In this document: one piece after another, positions 16,972 through 24,849 of the stretch
How positions within the stretch are numbered: position 1 is the first letter of the stretch
Layout: each line of letters begins with the position of its first letter
From: Faecalibacterium prausnitzii
Lineage (GTDB): Bacteria > Bacillota > Clostridia > Oscillospirales > Ruminococcaceae
Direction: 5' to 3'
Length of the DNA stretch: 64,000 nt
Assembly: GCA_004558805.1 (NCBI GenBank)
Contig: SFDE01000004.1
Coordinates: 1-64,000, forward strand
The notes under the pieces: generated by a model
The model's database searches: none
Told to the model about the DNA's origin: nothing
Seen by the model: the letters and a program-made list of their open reading frames with translations, nothing else
Made by a program: the position numbers and the translations under genes

Positions 16972-17004
16972 TGCACACTTTCTGCACACCGTTTGCACAT
17001 TTGC
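16972..17004 (+). repeat. three tandem 11-bp repeats (TGCACACTTTC type), right of the tRNA remnant
   Basis: TGCACACTTTC, TGCACACCGTT and TGCACATTTGC are tandem with the same 11-bp period and TGCAC start as the repeats at 16701-16733. The two repeat groups bracket the tRNA-Lys fragment. Confidence 0.65.
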
Positions 17005-17009
17005 CCGAA

Positions 17010-17275
17010 TCAGGGGCTTTTCTGCGCACGGTTTTCGTCCGAATTCAGGAACCAGTTGATGAACTCGGCACACTTTTTCTTCACCGGAGAAGTCTCGGCA
17101 ATGGAGAAGAACATGCTGGGGTTGTTCCACAGCGCCTTGTTGTGGGTGGGGTTAAGCGGCGGCGTGATGAGCGGGAGCGTTTCGTTGCCGGCATTGGCAC
17201 CGATAATGGTGAAGTTGTTCCACGACTGGCAGAACGCCGCATCGTGCAGCCGGGAACTTCCCGGAGCGGCGGACT
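17010..17275 (-). pseudogene. remnant of an extracellular solute-binding protein (sugar ABC transporter)
   Basis: On the minus strand an open frame ending with TGA at 17012-17010 reads SRLHDAAFCQSWNNFTIIGA ... NNPSMFFSIAETSPVKKKCA, then EFINWFLNSDEN. This matches the C-terminal part of family 1 sugar-binding lipoproteins, where the PSMFFSI and AxFINWFLN segments precede the end. There is no start codon, signal peptide or N-terminal domain, and the last residues (RAQKSP) are out of family. It is a broken gene beside the att-like site, presumably decay left by an insertion or deletion event. Confidence 0.65.
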
Positions 17276-17327
17276 CTATCCGATATATTTTGCGATGTGT
17301 TTCTCCTTCTTCATCATTTTACAGCAT

Positions 17328-17359
17328 AAAAGCAGCAGCTGGAAACAGCGGCTGCTTTT
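17328..17359. terminator. bidirectional terminator before the esterase gene
   Basis: AAAAGCAGC (17328-17336) pairs with GCTGCTTTT (17351-17359), with a further inner stem AGCTG-GAAA-CAGC. A and T runs on each side allow action on both strands. It closes off the decayed region from the pectinase operon. Confidence 0.75.
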
Positions 17360-17363
17360 GTGT

Positions 17364-17369
17364 TATAAT
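17364..17369 (+). promoter_or_regulatory. -10 box of the esterase-GH28 operon
   Basis: TATAAT lies 33 bp upstream of the esterase ATG. No convincing -35 box is seen (GGAAAC at a 17-bp spacing), which suggests activator dependence. Confidence 0.5.
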
Positions 17370-17401
17370 AAAGGCAGGATCAAGCCGGGAGGTATTGTAC
17401 A

Positions 17402-18142
17402 ATGGAACTGTGGATCAACGATGGTTTACACGAGGCAGCAGAGGACATCCGTTCCTTTCTGCTGGTGGGGCAGTCCAATATGGCGGGACGGGGGGACCTG
17501 ACGGCGGCAAATGCCCTTACCGCCCCGGACTGCTTTATGCTGCGGATGGGACGCTGGCAGCCCATGAGTGAGCCTATCAATGTGGATCGGTCGGTGGCAG
17601 AGGGGGCAGTGCCCCGCAGCGGGGCAAACCTTGCTGCCAGTTTTGCGGCGCAGCTGCAAAAGGAGACCGGCGCAAAGATCGGTCTCATCCCCTGCGCCGA
17701 CGGCGGCACCCGCATCAGTCAGTGGCAACCCGGGGAAGTGCTGTTTGACCACGCCGTTTTTCAGGCAAAGCTGGCACAGCGTACCTCATTGCTGACCGCC
17801 ATCCTCTGGCATCAGGGCGAAAGTGACTGCCTTGCCCCGGAACAGCTGGAGGCATACCCGGAACAGTTCTTGCGCACCATGGAGGGCTTCCGGACAGAAT
17901 TGGGGGACCTGCCCATCGTGGTGGGGGAACTGGGCTACCCGGAAAACGGTTTTCACGGCACACCTGCCCTCCTGCTGAAGGAATTCAACCGCTGCCTGCC
18001 GGAACTGGCGGCGCAGCTGCCGAACTGTGCGGTGGTCTCCGCTGCAGGGCTTACTGCCCGCCCCGACGGGCTCCACTTTACCACCGAAGCACTGCGGACC
18101 CTGGGTCTGCGGTATCTGGAAGCCTACAAGAGCTTGCTGTAA
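17402..18142 (+). CDS. SASA-family carbohydrate acetylesterase (sialate O-acetylesterase domain)
   Basis: A 246-residue SGNH-type esterase. The nucleophile block is VGQSNMAGRG (Ser24 region), the central block WHQGESD (about 140-146) and the catalytic Asp-x-x-His block is DGLHF near residue 222. These are the hallmarks of the SASA (DUF303)/CE6-like family, which removes acetyl groups from xylan, pectin or sialic acid. There is no signal peptide, so it acts in the cytoplasm. It is followed 9 bp later by the GH28 gene; removal of acetyl groups from imported galacturonan or rhamnogalacturonan fragments is the likely job. Confidence 0.85.
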   Translation: MELWINDGLHEAAEDIRSFLLVGQSNMAGRGDLTAANALTAPDCFMLRMGRWQPMSEPINVDRSVAEGAVPRSGANLAASFAAQLQKETGAKIGLIPCADGGTRISQWQPGEVLFDHAVFQAKLAQRTSLLTAILWHQGESDCLAPEQLEAYPEQFLRTMEGFRTELGDLPIVVGELGYPENGFHGTPALLLKEFNRCLPELAAQLPNCAVVSAAGLTARPDGLHFTTEALRTLGLRYLEAYKSLL

Positions 18143-18151
18143 GGAGTTTTT

Positions 18152-19681
18152 ATGACGGACCATTATTTTGAACAAAACGGGCTCGCCGCCTGCTGCACCG
18201 ACACCACCGTCACCCTGTTCTGGGATAAGCCTGCTGCGGCAAAAGCGGCGGAGACCTATACGGTCCTGCTGGATGATACCGTCGCCGGCACCACCTGCAA
18301 GACCCACTACCGGCTGGAAGGGCTGCGCCCGGAGACAGAATACAGCCTGTTCGTCCAGTGGCGGGGCGGCGGCATCGGCGAGCTGACAACCCGCACCACC
18401 CCTGCAAAGCGCCGTCTGGATGTGACCGCTGCGCCCTATTTTGCGGTGGGGGACGGCAGGACCATGAACACCGCCGCCCTGCAAAAGGCTATTGACGATT
18501 GCGGTGCGCTGGACTGCGTATACTTCCCCGCCGGTGTGTACCTGACCGGCGCCCTGCGTCTCCACAGCAATATGGAGCTGTATCTGGAAGAGAGGGCGGT
18601 GCTGCAGGGCACCGCAGACCCGGCAGACTATCTGCCCCGGATCCGCAGCCGCTTTGAGGGCACTGAGATGGAGTGCTACAGCAGCCTGCTGAATCTGGGA
18701 CAGCTGGACCACACCGTCGGACCCAACTGCGAAAACGTTGTTCTGCGGGGCAAGGGCACCATCGCCTCCGGCGGCAAGCTGCTGGCGACCCGCATCATCG
18801 AGACCGAGCGGGAAGCCCTGAAGGAGTATCTGGCGCAGAACGCCGCCTTGGTCGCCACCTGCGAGAACGCCGACACCATCCCGGGACGGGTCCGTCCCCG
18901 GCTGGTGAACATGAGCAATTGCCGGAACATCTGGATGGAGGGGCTCACCTTTGCCAACGGGGCAAGCTGGAACCTCCACATGGTCTACTCGGACTGCATC
19001 GTCACCGACCACTGCGTTATCAAATCGGACGGCGTATGGAACGGGGATGGCTGGGACCCGGACTCCTCCACCAACTGCACCCTCTTTGCCTGCCAGTTCT
19101 GCACCGGAGACGATGCAGTTGCCATCAAGTCCGGCAAGAACCCGGAGGGCAATGCCATCAACCGCCCCACCAAACATATCCGGGTCTTCGACTGCCACAG
19201 TGATTTTGGTCACGGCATCTGCATCGGCAGCGAGATGAGCGGCGGCGTGGAAGATGTAAAGATCTGGGACTGTGACATGGCGGTGTCCACCTCCGGGCTG
19301 GAGATCAAAGCCACCCGGAAGCGGGGCGGCTACGTCCGGAATGTAGAGGTGCGGGACTGTACCCTCTCCCACGTGATGGTCCACTCGGTGGGCTACAACG
19401 ACGATGGCATCGGCTCTCCGGTGCCTCCGGTGCTGGAAGATCTCCGCTGCGAGCGGGTGACCCTGCTGGGACGGTACATCGACCACGACCACCAATGGCA
19501 CGCCTGCCCCGCCATTGATCTGAAAGGCTTTGAGGAGCCGGGCTGCGAGGTAAAAAAGGTCCGATTCAAGGATGTGGTGCTGGAGGACAACGGCGGTCCG
19601 ACCCAGAACATCCAGATGCAGCACTGCAAGGACGTGAGCTTTGAAAATATCACGGTACAAAGCGGTGCACAGCCGGAATAA
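18152..19681 (+). CDS. glycoside hydrolase family 28 (polygalacturonase/rhamnogalacturonase type)
   Basis: A 509-residue parallel beta-helix pectinase. Residues about 1-88 form an FN3-like domain; the GH28 domain follows. The catalytic aspartates are in NGDGWDPDSS (about 297-306) and TGDDAVAIKSG (about 317-327), and the histidine is in GHGICIGSE (about 353). There is no signal peptide, so it likely trims imported oligogalacturonides as an exo-enzyme. AAGGAG precedes the ATG, and the gene forms an operon with the esterase. Exo-polygalacturonase versus rhamnogalacturonan hydrolase cannot be fixed from the sequence alone; the adjacent rhamnose genes favour a rhamnogalacturonan link. Confidence 0.92.
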   Translation: MTDHYFEQNGLAACCTDTTVTLFWDKPAAAKAAETYTVLLDDTVAGTTCKTHYRLEGLRPETEYSLFVQWRGGGIGELTTRTTPAKRRLDVTAAPYFAVGDGRTMNTAALQKAIDDCGALDCVYFPAGVYLTGALRLHSNMELYLEERAVLQGTADPADYLPRIRSRFEGTEMECYSSLLNLGQLDHTVGPNCENVVLRGKGTIASGGKLLATRIIETEREALKEYLAQNAALVATCENADTIPGRVRPRLVNMSNCRNIWMEGLTFANGASWNLHMVYSDCIVTDHCVIKSDGVWNGDGWDPDSSTNCTLFACQFCTGDDAVAIKSGKNPEGNAINRPTKHIRVFDCHSDFGHGICIGSEMSGGVEDVKIWDCDMAVSTSGLEIKATRKRGGYVRNVEVRDCTLSHVMVHSVGYNDDGIGSPVPPVLEDLRCERVTLLGRYIDHDHQWHACPAIDLKGFEEPGCEVKKVRFKDVVLEDNGGPTQNIQMQHCKDVSFENITVQSGAQPE

Positions 19682-19714
19682 TGCAGGGAACACGGTCTGA
19701 ACGGCGGGGGAGGG

Positions 19715-20278
19715 TCACTCGTACTGGTAGGGCTGCACCGGAGGCTGGGGCTGCCGGTGCCTGCCGATAAGCTTTTCCATCCAGATCATATCGTACCAGC
19801 GCCCGAATTTATAGCCACAGCTGCAGAAGGTGCCGGCAAGAGAAAAGCCCAGATGTGCGTGGAAGTCGGCACTGTTCCAGTTCAGGTAGGGGTCCTCCTG
19901 CCGGGGCACACCGATGCAGGCGTAGAGGTTGAGGATACCCATGGACTTCAGCCGCAGGGCAAGTTCGTGGTACAGCTGGCGTCCCAGACCGCATTTCCGG
20001 GCGTTGTGGTCCAGATAGATGGTCAGCTCGCACGCCCAGTCGTAGGCGGCACGCCCCACAAAGGGTCCGGCGTAGGCATAGCCCTCCACCGTGTTGTCCC
20101 GCTCAATGACCAGATAGGGGTACCGGAGCATGATGCGGCGCATCCGTGCGGTGAACTCCTCCAGAGTGGGGACGGTACACTCAAAGCTGATGGCAGTGTG
20201 CTCCACATAATAGGCGTAGATCTCCAGAAGACGGGGTGCATCTGCCAGAGATGCGTTCCGCACGGTAATATTATCCAT
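19715..20278 (-). CDS. GNAT family N-acetyltransferase (phosphinothricin acetyltransferase-like)
   Basis: A 187-residue acetyl-CoA-dependent acetyltransferase of the Pat/MnaT type. It shows the family start NITVRNASLADAPRLLEIYA, the YVEHTAISFE segment, the EGYAYAGPFVGRAAYDWACE strand pair, the acetyl-CoA loop RKCGLGRQL (an R-x-x-G-x-G/A variant) and the C-terminal GYKFGRWYDMIWMEK. The ATG at 20278 lies 5 nt after AGAGGTG; the frame is open further upstream but the promoter lies inside that extension. It converges on GH28. The substrate is unknown; related enzymes act on methionine sulfoximine or phosphinothricin. Confidence 0.88.
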   Translation of the reverse strand: MDNITVRNASLADAPRLLEIYAYYVEHTAISFECTVPTLEEFTARMRRIMLRYPYLVIERDNTVEGYAYAGPFVGRAAYDWACELTIYLDHNARKCGLGRQLYHELALRLKSMGILNLYACIGVPRQEDPYLNWNSADFHAHLGFSLAGTFCSCGYKFGRWYDMIWMEKLIGRHRQPQPPVQPYQYE

Positions 20279-20320
20279 AAAAACACCTCTTTGTTTTGTT
20301 CCCGGATGGTTCCTGCCCCG

Positions 20321-20349
20321 ATTATAGCACGCCGGGCAGGGAATGAAAA
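20321..20349 (-). promoter_or_regulatory. promoter of the GNAT gene
   Basis: On the minus strand TTTTCA (20349-20344), a 17-bp spacer and TATAAT (20326-20321). It places transcription about 35 nt before the ATG at 20278 and excludes the longer upstream reading frame. Confidence 0.6.
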
Positions 20350-20387
20350 CCACATACCGGCAGTTTTTTCCGGTGGAAAAGCTCCAC

Positions 20388-20437
20388 AAAAAACGCCCGC
20401 CCTGCGGCTCGGTCAATGAACCACAGGGCGGGCGTTT
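20388..20437 (-). terminator. pckA terminator
   Basis: CAGGGCGGGCGTTT (20424-20437) and AAACGCCCGCCCTG (20391-20404) form a 14-bp GC-rich stem. In the minus direction it is followed by TTTGTGG. Confidence 0.8.
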
Positions 20438-20473
20438 ATGTTATGGAGAGATCAGAAAAATGCAGAGCTTTGA

Positions 20474-22078
20474 TTACAGCTGAGGACCGGCGGAGACCAG
20501 TGCCTTGCCGTGCTCGTTGCCCTCGTACTTCTTGAAGTTCTTGATGAAGCGACCAGCCAGATCCTTTGCCTTCTCATCCCACTGGGAAGCATCGGCGTAG
20601 GTGTCCCGAGGATCCAGGATGCCGGTATCCACGCCGTTCAGGACGGTGGGGACTTCCAGATCGAAGTAGGGGATCTTCTTGGTGGGGACGTTGTTGATGT
20701 CGCCGTTCAGGATAGCGTCGATGATGCCGCGGGTATCCTTGATGGAGATGCGCTTGCCGGTGCCGTTCCAGCCGGTGTTGACCAGATAAGCCTTGGCGCC
20801 GCTTGCCTGCATCTTCTTCACCAGTTCCTCAGCGTACTTGGTGGGATGCAGCTCCAGGAATGCCTGACCGAAGCAGGCGGAGAAGGTGGGGGTGGGCTCG
20901 GTGATGCCGCGCTCGGTGCCAGCCAGCTTTGCAGTGAAGCCGGACAGGAAGTAGTACTGGGTCTGCTCCGGGGTCAGGATGGAGACCGGGGGCAGAACGC
21001 CGAAAGCGTCAGCAGACAGGAAGATCACGTTCTTGGCTGCGGGTGCAGAAGAAACGGGACGAACGATGTTCTGGATGTGGTTGATGGGGTAGGACACACG
21101 GGTGTTCTCGGTGACGGACTTGTCAGCGAAGTCGATGTGACCCTCAGCGTCCAGAGTGACGTTCTCCAGCAGAGCGTTGCGCTTGATGGCGTTGTAGATG
21201 TCGGGCTCGGAGTCCTTGTCCAGGTTGATGACCTTGGCGTAGCAGCCGCCCTCAAAGTTGAACACGCCGTTGTCGTCCCAGCCGTGCTCGTCGTCGCCGA
21301 TCAGCAGACGCTTGGGATCGGTGGACAGGGTGGTCTTGCCGGTGCCGGACAGACCAAAGAAGATGGCGGTGTTCTTGCCGTTCAGGTCGGTGTTGGCAGA
21401 GCAATGCATAGCAGCAATGCCCTTCAGAGGCAGGAAGTAGTTCATCATGGAGAACATACCCTTCTTCATCTCGCCGCCGTACCAGGTGTTGACGATGACC
21501 TGCTCCTTGCTGGTGATGTTGAACACAACAGCGGTCTCAGAGTTCAGACCCAGCTCCTTGTAGTTCTCCACCTTAGCCTTGGATGCGTTGTAGACAACGA
21601 AATCCGGCTCAAAGTTCTCCAGCTCCTCTGCGGTGGGCTTGATGAACATATTGGTGACGAAGTGTGCCTGCCATGCAACTTCCATGACGAAGCGGATCGC
21701 CATACGGGTGTCCTTGTTGGCGCCGCAGAAAGCATCCACCACGTACAGGCGCTTGTTGGACAGCTCCTTCTGAGCAATTGCCTTCACAGCAGCCCATGCT
21801 TCCTGAGAAGCGGGGTGGTTGTCGTTCTTATACTCATCGCTGGTCCACCACACGGTGTCCTTGGAGTTCTCGTCCATGACGATGAACTTGTCCTTGGGAG
21901 AACGACCGGTGTAAACGCCGGTCATGACGTTTACAGCGCCCAGCTCACTGACCTGACCCTTCTCGAAACCTTCCAGACCGGGCTTGGTCTCTTCCTCGAA
22001 CAGCTGCTCGTAGGAGGGGTTATACACGATCTCGGTCGTGCCGGTAATGCCATACTTGGTAAGATCCAACTTTGCCAT
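20474..22078 (-). CDS. pckA: phosphoenolpyruvate carboxykinase (ATP)
   Basis: A 534-residue enzyme interconverting oxaloacetate plus ATP with phosphoenolpyruvate, CO2 and ADP. The family motifs are intact: GVYTGRSPKDKFIV, the metal/oxaloacetate region NTWYGGEMKKGMFS, the kinase-1a loop GLSGTGKTTLS (about 245-255) and IGDDEHGWDD. In anaerobes that fix CO2 into succinate it often runs in the carboxylating direction; that is an inference here. It is a single gene with its own promoter and terminator. AGAGGT lies 8 nt before the ATG. Confidence 0.97.
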   Translation of the reverse strand: MAKLDLTKYGITGTTEIVYNPSYEQLFEEETKPGLEGFEKGQVSELGAVNVMTGVYTGRSPKDKFIVMDENSKDTVWWTSDEYKNDNHPASQEAWAAVKAIAQKELSNKRLYVVDAFCGANKDTRMAIRFVMEVAWQAHFVTNMFIKPTAEELENFEPDFVVYNASKAKVENYKELGLNSETAVVFNITSKEQVIVNTWYGGEMKKGMFSMMNYFLPLKGIAAMHCSANTDLNGKNTAIFFGLSGTGKTTLSTDPKRLLIGDDEHGWDDNGVFNFEGGCYAKVINLDKDSEPDIYNAIKRNALLENVTLDAEGHIDFADKSVTENTRVSYPINHIQNIVRPVSSAPAAKNVIFLSADAFGVLPPVSILTPEQTQYYFLSGFTAKLAGTERGITEPTPTFSACFGQAFLELHPTKYAEELVKKMQASGAKAYLVNTGWNGTGKRISIKDTRGIIDAILNGDINNVPTKKIPYFDLEVPTVLNGVDTGILDPRDTYADASQWDEKAKDLAGRFIKNFKKYEGNEHGKALVSAGPQL

Positions 22079-22189
22079 ATTTGCGTACCTCTACTTTCGT
22101 TTGATCCGTACATTCCAACAGCGCCTTTTATGGTACGGGCACTGTACCGTGGGTTTTGCAGTATGTATATGCAAATTCCCCTGTTTATC

Positions 22190-22218
22190 ATTATACATAA
22201 AAAATTAACGAAAGCAAT
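22190..22218 (-). promoter_or_regulatory. probable pckA promoter
   Basis: On the minus strand TTGCTT (22218-22213), a 17-bp spacer and TATAAT (22195-22190) lie about 110 bp upstream of the start, giving a 5' leader of roughly 100 nt. The flanking 22196-22350 is AT-rich. Confidence 0.55.
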
Positions 22219-22369
22219 AAACGAATGATGCTGTTTTCAAAAAAGAAACAAATTTCATAAAGAATCTTTACCGCTTTGAGAAAATTCAGGAAGCTGCAGC
22301 CAGAAAAAAGTACGAAAAATAAGGCGGAATGCAAGGAAAACTGCGTTTTGATAAAATTTTGACAAACCG

Positions 22370-22530
22370 GGATGCAAGGTGGGACCCTGCCCAAAAGCGG
22401 GGCGGGGACAAGGACAGGCAGCCTTCCGGCGCAGGGCGGAAAAGGCGGTGCGGAGGGAGTGTGTCGACGCAGGGTACCCCACGGTGCTGCGCTGCTTTTG
22501 CGCCTGTATGCAATTTTTGAGGCAGCGGAA
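22370..22530. other. GC-rich, gene-free intergenic stretch with several possible hairpins
   Basis: The 553-bp gap between pckA and the next gene starts AT-rich and then changes abruptly to about 70% G+C. Pairs such as GCCTT..CCG with CGG..AAGGC (around 22420-22446) and GGCGCA with TGCGCC can form. I recognise no known RNA family or protein here; an untranslated RNA or degraded repeat is possible. Confidence 0.25.
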
Positions 22531-22557
22531 ACGTTTTGGTGGTAAAGAGACTTTACT

Positions 22558-22568
22558 TATGCTATACT
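22558..22568 (+). promoter_or_regulatory. extended -10 promoter of the papain-like gene
   Basis: TTATGCTATACT contains TG-N-TATACT (TATACT at 22563-22568), an extended -10. It lies 64 bp before the ATG at 22632 and has no good -35 box. Confidence 0.5.
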
Positions 22569-22631
22569 TATCTTATACAGAAATACTTTTCCGTCCGTCC
22601 ACCCGGAGGGCGCAACATAAGGAAAATTGCC

Positions 22632-23255
22632 ATGAAAACCATCTACATCCTGCTCACCCGTTCGGGGACCCTGCTGTCCAATCTGGTCTATACCTTTACC
22701 GGGGCAAACTATACCCACGCCTCCATTGCCTTCGACGAGGACCTGAGCTGCCTGTACAGTTCCACCCGGAAAAACGGCTACACCATGTTCCCGGCAGGTC
22801 CCAGCCGGGAATACCTGAACCGGGGCGTTTTCAAGCTGAGGGGGGATGCCCCCTGCGCTCTGTATGCGCTGAAGGTGTCCGAGGAGGCATATTGCCGTGC
22901 CAAGCGCCGCGCCGACCACATGATGGCACACGGCAGGCTGTACCGATTCAATACCCTGGGGCTGATCCTCTGCGGGTTGCATATCCGCTGGAACCGCCGC
23001 CGGCACTATTTTTGCTCTCAGTTCGTCAGCGAGGTGCTGGAAAAGAGCGGTTCCATGGAACTGCCCAAGCACAGCACCCTGATGCACCCCAATGACTATA
23101 CCCGGCTGGAAGGGCTGGAGTGCCTGTATCAGGGACAGCTGAACGAGCTGCCCCAGCGCCAGAAAATGGATCTGGGACAGGAGGAAACGGTGGTCAGCGT
23201 CTATCTGGGACTGATGCTGGGCTTTGCCAAAGACCGGGTGCGCAGATTTTTTTAA
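22632..23255 (+). CDS. YiiX/YebB-like permuted NlpC/P60 (papain-like) hydrolase
   Basis: A 207-residue protein of the circularly permuted NlpC/P60 type. The histidine block is YTHASIAFDEDL (His about 29), and the catalytic cysteine follows later in HYFCSQFVSEVLEKSG (about 133-148), the reverse of the usual Cys-before-His order. Related proteins (YiiX, YebB, lecithin-retinol-acyltransferase-like) cut amide or ester bonds, but no substrate is known. There is no signal peptide. AAGGAAA precedes the ATG. It stands alone ahead of two tRNA genes. Confidence 0.75.
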   Translation: MKTIYILLTRSGTLLSNLVYTFTGANYTHASIAFDEDLSCLYSSTRKNGYTMFPAGPSREYLNRGVFKLRGDAPCALYALKVSEEAYCRAKRRADHMMAHGRLYRFNTLGLILCGLHIRWNRRRHYFCSQFVSEVLEKSGSMELPKHSTLMHPNDYTRLEGLECLYQGQLNELPQRQKMDLGQEETVVSVYLGLMLGFAKDRVRRFF

Positions 23256-23273
23256 AAAACCTGTATTTTTGTG

Positions 23274-23302
23274 TTGACAAAGTCCGACTCCTGTGATAGA
23301 AT
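23274..23302 (+). promoter_or_regulatory. tRNA promoter
   Basis: TTGACA (23274-23279), a 17-bp spacer and TAGAAT (23297-23302), about 40 bp before tRNA-Glu. It is a near-consensus sigma-A promoter. Confidence 0.85.
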
Positions 23303-23343
23303 AGCCAAGTCGGGAACGGACACCCGATGCAAAATGGACGTAT

Positions 23344-23418
23344 GGCCCGTTGGTCAAGCGGTTAAGACAGAGGCCTCTCACGCCTTTAACATCGGTTCGA
23401 TTCCGGTACGGGTCACCA
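23344..23418 (+). tRNA. tRNA-Glu(CTC)
   Basis: A full 75-nt cloverleaf: acceptor GGCCCGT/ACGGGTC, anticodon loop around CTC, T arm with GGTTCGATTCC and an encoded CCA end. Confidence 0.95.
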
Positions 23419-23430
23419 TTTTATAGTAGT

Positions 23431-23452
23431 AAAACGGCTGTTCAGCCGTTTT
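23431..23452 (+). terminator. hairpin between tRNA-Glu and tRNA-Asn
   Basis: AAAACGGCTG pairs with CAGCCGTTTT (23431-23452), ending in a short T run. It may separate or process the two tRNAs. Confidence 0.6.
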
Positions 23453-23460
23453 ATATAGAT

Positions 23461-23537
23461 GCCTCTTTAGCTCAGTCGGTTAGAGCACCTGACTGTTAAT
23501 CAGGGTGTCGCCTGTTCGAGTCAGGCAAGAGGCGCCA
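23461..23537 (+). tRNA. tRNA-Asn(GTT)
   Basis: A full 77-nt cloverleaf: acceptor GCCTCTT/AAGAGGC, anticodon loop CTGTTAA with anticodon GTT, T arm CTGTTCGAGTCAG and an encoded CCA end. Confidence 0.96.
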
Positions 23538-23539
23538 GT

Positions 23540-23575
23540 AAAGCGATGGAAATATTTCCATCGCTTTTTTCTTTT
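23540..23575 (+). terminator. terminator of the tRNA unit
   Basis: AAAGCGATGGAAA pairs with TTTCCATCGCTTT and is followed by a long T-rich tract. Confidence 0.9.
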
Positions 23576-23590
23576 TCCATCCGGCGCTTG

Positions 23591-23619
23591 TTGACATAAA
23601 ATGCAGGGCAGGCTATACT
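23591..23619 (+). promoter_or_regulatory. trpS promoter
   Basis: TTGACA (23591-23596), a 17-bp spacer and TATACT (23614-23619), 90 bp upstream of trpS. The leader (23625-23708) is short and shows no T-box. Confidence 0.85.
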
Positions 23620-23708
23620 TAACACTATAATAAAAGTACGGAAAAGCCTCCTGCCGTCGGGAACAGCGCAAACAGACGGAGGGAGTTTCCTGTCAAAAGG
23701 AGAACATC

Positions 23709-24770
23709 ATGAAAAAAATTATTCTGACGGGTGACCGTCCCACCGGACGGCTCCACGTGGGTCACTATGTCGGTTCCCTGAAGGAGCGGGTACGCCTGCA
23801 GAACACCGGCGAATACGATGAGATCTACATCATGATCGCCGATGCTCAGGCGCTTACCGACAACGCCGACAACCCGGAAAAGGTGCGCCAGAACATCCTG
23901 CAGGTGGCGCTGGACTATCTGGCATGCGGTCTGGACCCGGAGAAGTGCCATATCTTTATCCAGTCCATGGTGCCTCAGCTTACTGAGCTGAGCTTTTACT
24001 ACCAGAATCTGGTCACCGTGAGCCGCCTGCAGCGGAACCCCACCGTCAAGACAGAGATCCAGATGCGGAACTTTGAGACCAGCATCCCCGTGGGCTTTTT
24101 CTGCTATCCCATCAGCCAGGCTGCGGACATCACCGCCTTCAAGGCGACCACTGTCCCTGCCGGTGAGGACCAGAAGCCCATGATCGAGCAGTGCTGCGAG
24201 ATCGTTCACAAGTTCAACTCGGTCTACGGTGAGACTCTGGTGGAGCCGGAGATCGTGCTGCCCCAGAACACCGCCTGCCTGCGTCTGCCGGGCATCGACG
24301 GCAAGGCAAAGATGAGCAAGAGCCTTGGCAACTGCATCTACCTGTCCGAGGAACCGGAGGACATCAAGAAGAAGGTCATGTCCATGTACACCGACCCCAA
24401 CCACCTGCGGGTCCAGGACCCCGGCAAGGTGGAGGGCAACCCGGTGTTCATCTATCTGGACGCCTTCTGCCGCCCGGAATACTTTGCAGAGTTCCTGCCG
24501 GAGTACCAGAACCTGGACGAGCTGAAGGCACACTATCAGCGTGGCGGTCTGGGCGATGTGAAGGTAAAGAAGTTCCTGAACAGCGTCATGCAGGCAGAGC
24601 TGGAACCCATCCGCACCCGCCGCAAGGAGTGGGAGCAGCGTCTGCCGGAGGTGGTGGAGATCCTCAAGGCAGGCAGCGCCTATGCGGAGCAGACCGCCGC
24701 TGCCACCCTCGCCGATGTCCGCAAGTCCATGCGCATCGACTATTTTGATAACGATAACCTGCTGAAGTAA
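23709..24770 (+). CDS. trpS: tryptophanyl-tRNA synthetase
   Basis: A 353-residue class I aminoacyl-tRNA synthetase. The HIGH signature is PTGRLHVGHYVGS (residues 11-23) and the KMSKS loop is KAKMSKSLGN (about 199-208). The PAGEDQ segment of the active site is also present. It charges tRNA-Trp. It is slightly longer than the 330-340-residue norm. AAGGAG precedes the ATG. It is transcribed alone from a strong promoter and ended by the hairpin at 24781. Confidence 0.97.
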   Translation: MKKIILTGDRPTGRLHVGHYVGSLKERVRLQNTGEYDEIYIMIADAQALTDNADNPEKVRQNILQVALDYLACGLDPEKCHIFIQSMVPQLTELSFYYQNLVTVSRLQRNPTVKTEIQMRNFETSIPVGFFCYPISQAADITAFKATTVPAGEDQKPMIEQCCEIVHKFNSVYGETLVEPEIVLPQNTACLRLPGIDGKAKMSKSLGNCIYLSEEPEDIKKKVMSMYTDPNHLRVQDPGKVEGNPVFIYLDAFCRPEYFAEFLPEYQNLDELKAHYQRGGLGDVKVKKFLNSVMQAELEPIRTRRKEWEQRLPEVVEILKAGSAYAEQTAAATLADVRKSMRIDYFDNDNLLK

Positions 24771-24780
24771 AGCAGACCCG

Positions 24781-24812
24781 GAGCCTTTCCCCTGTGGAAA
24801 GGCTCTTGTTGT
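24781..24812 (+). terminator. trpS terminator
   Basis: GAGCCTTTCC pairs with GGAAAGGCTC around a 5-nt loop, followed by TTGTTGT. Confidence 0.75.
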
Positions 24813-24849
24813 AAAACAGGGAAAAGAGCGTTTTTACAGGAGGCTTTTT

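Noticed and set aside
16701..17004. CRISPR-like repeats
   Set aside because: Repeats are only 11 bp, tandem without spacers, three per cluster, and no cas gene is near. They fit integrase arm sites better.
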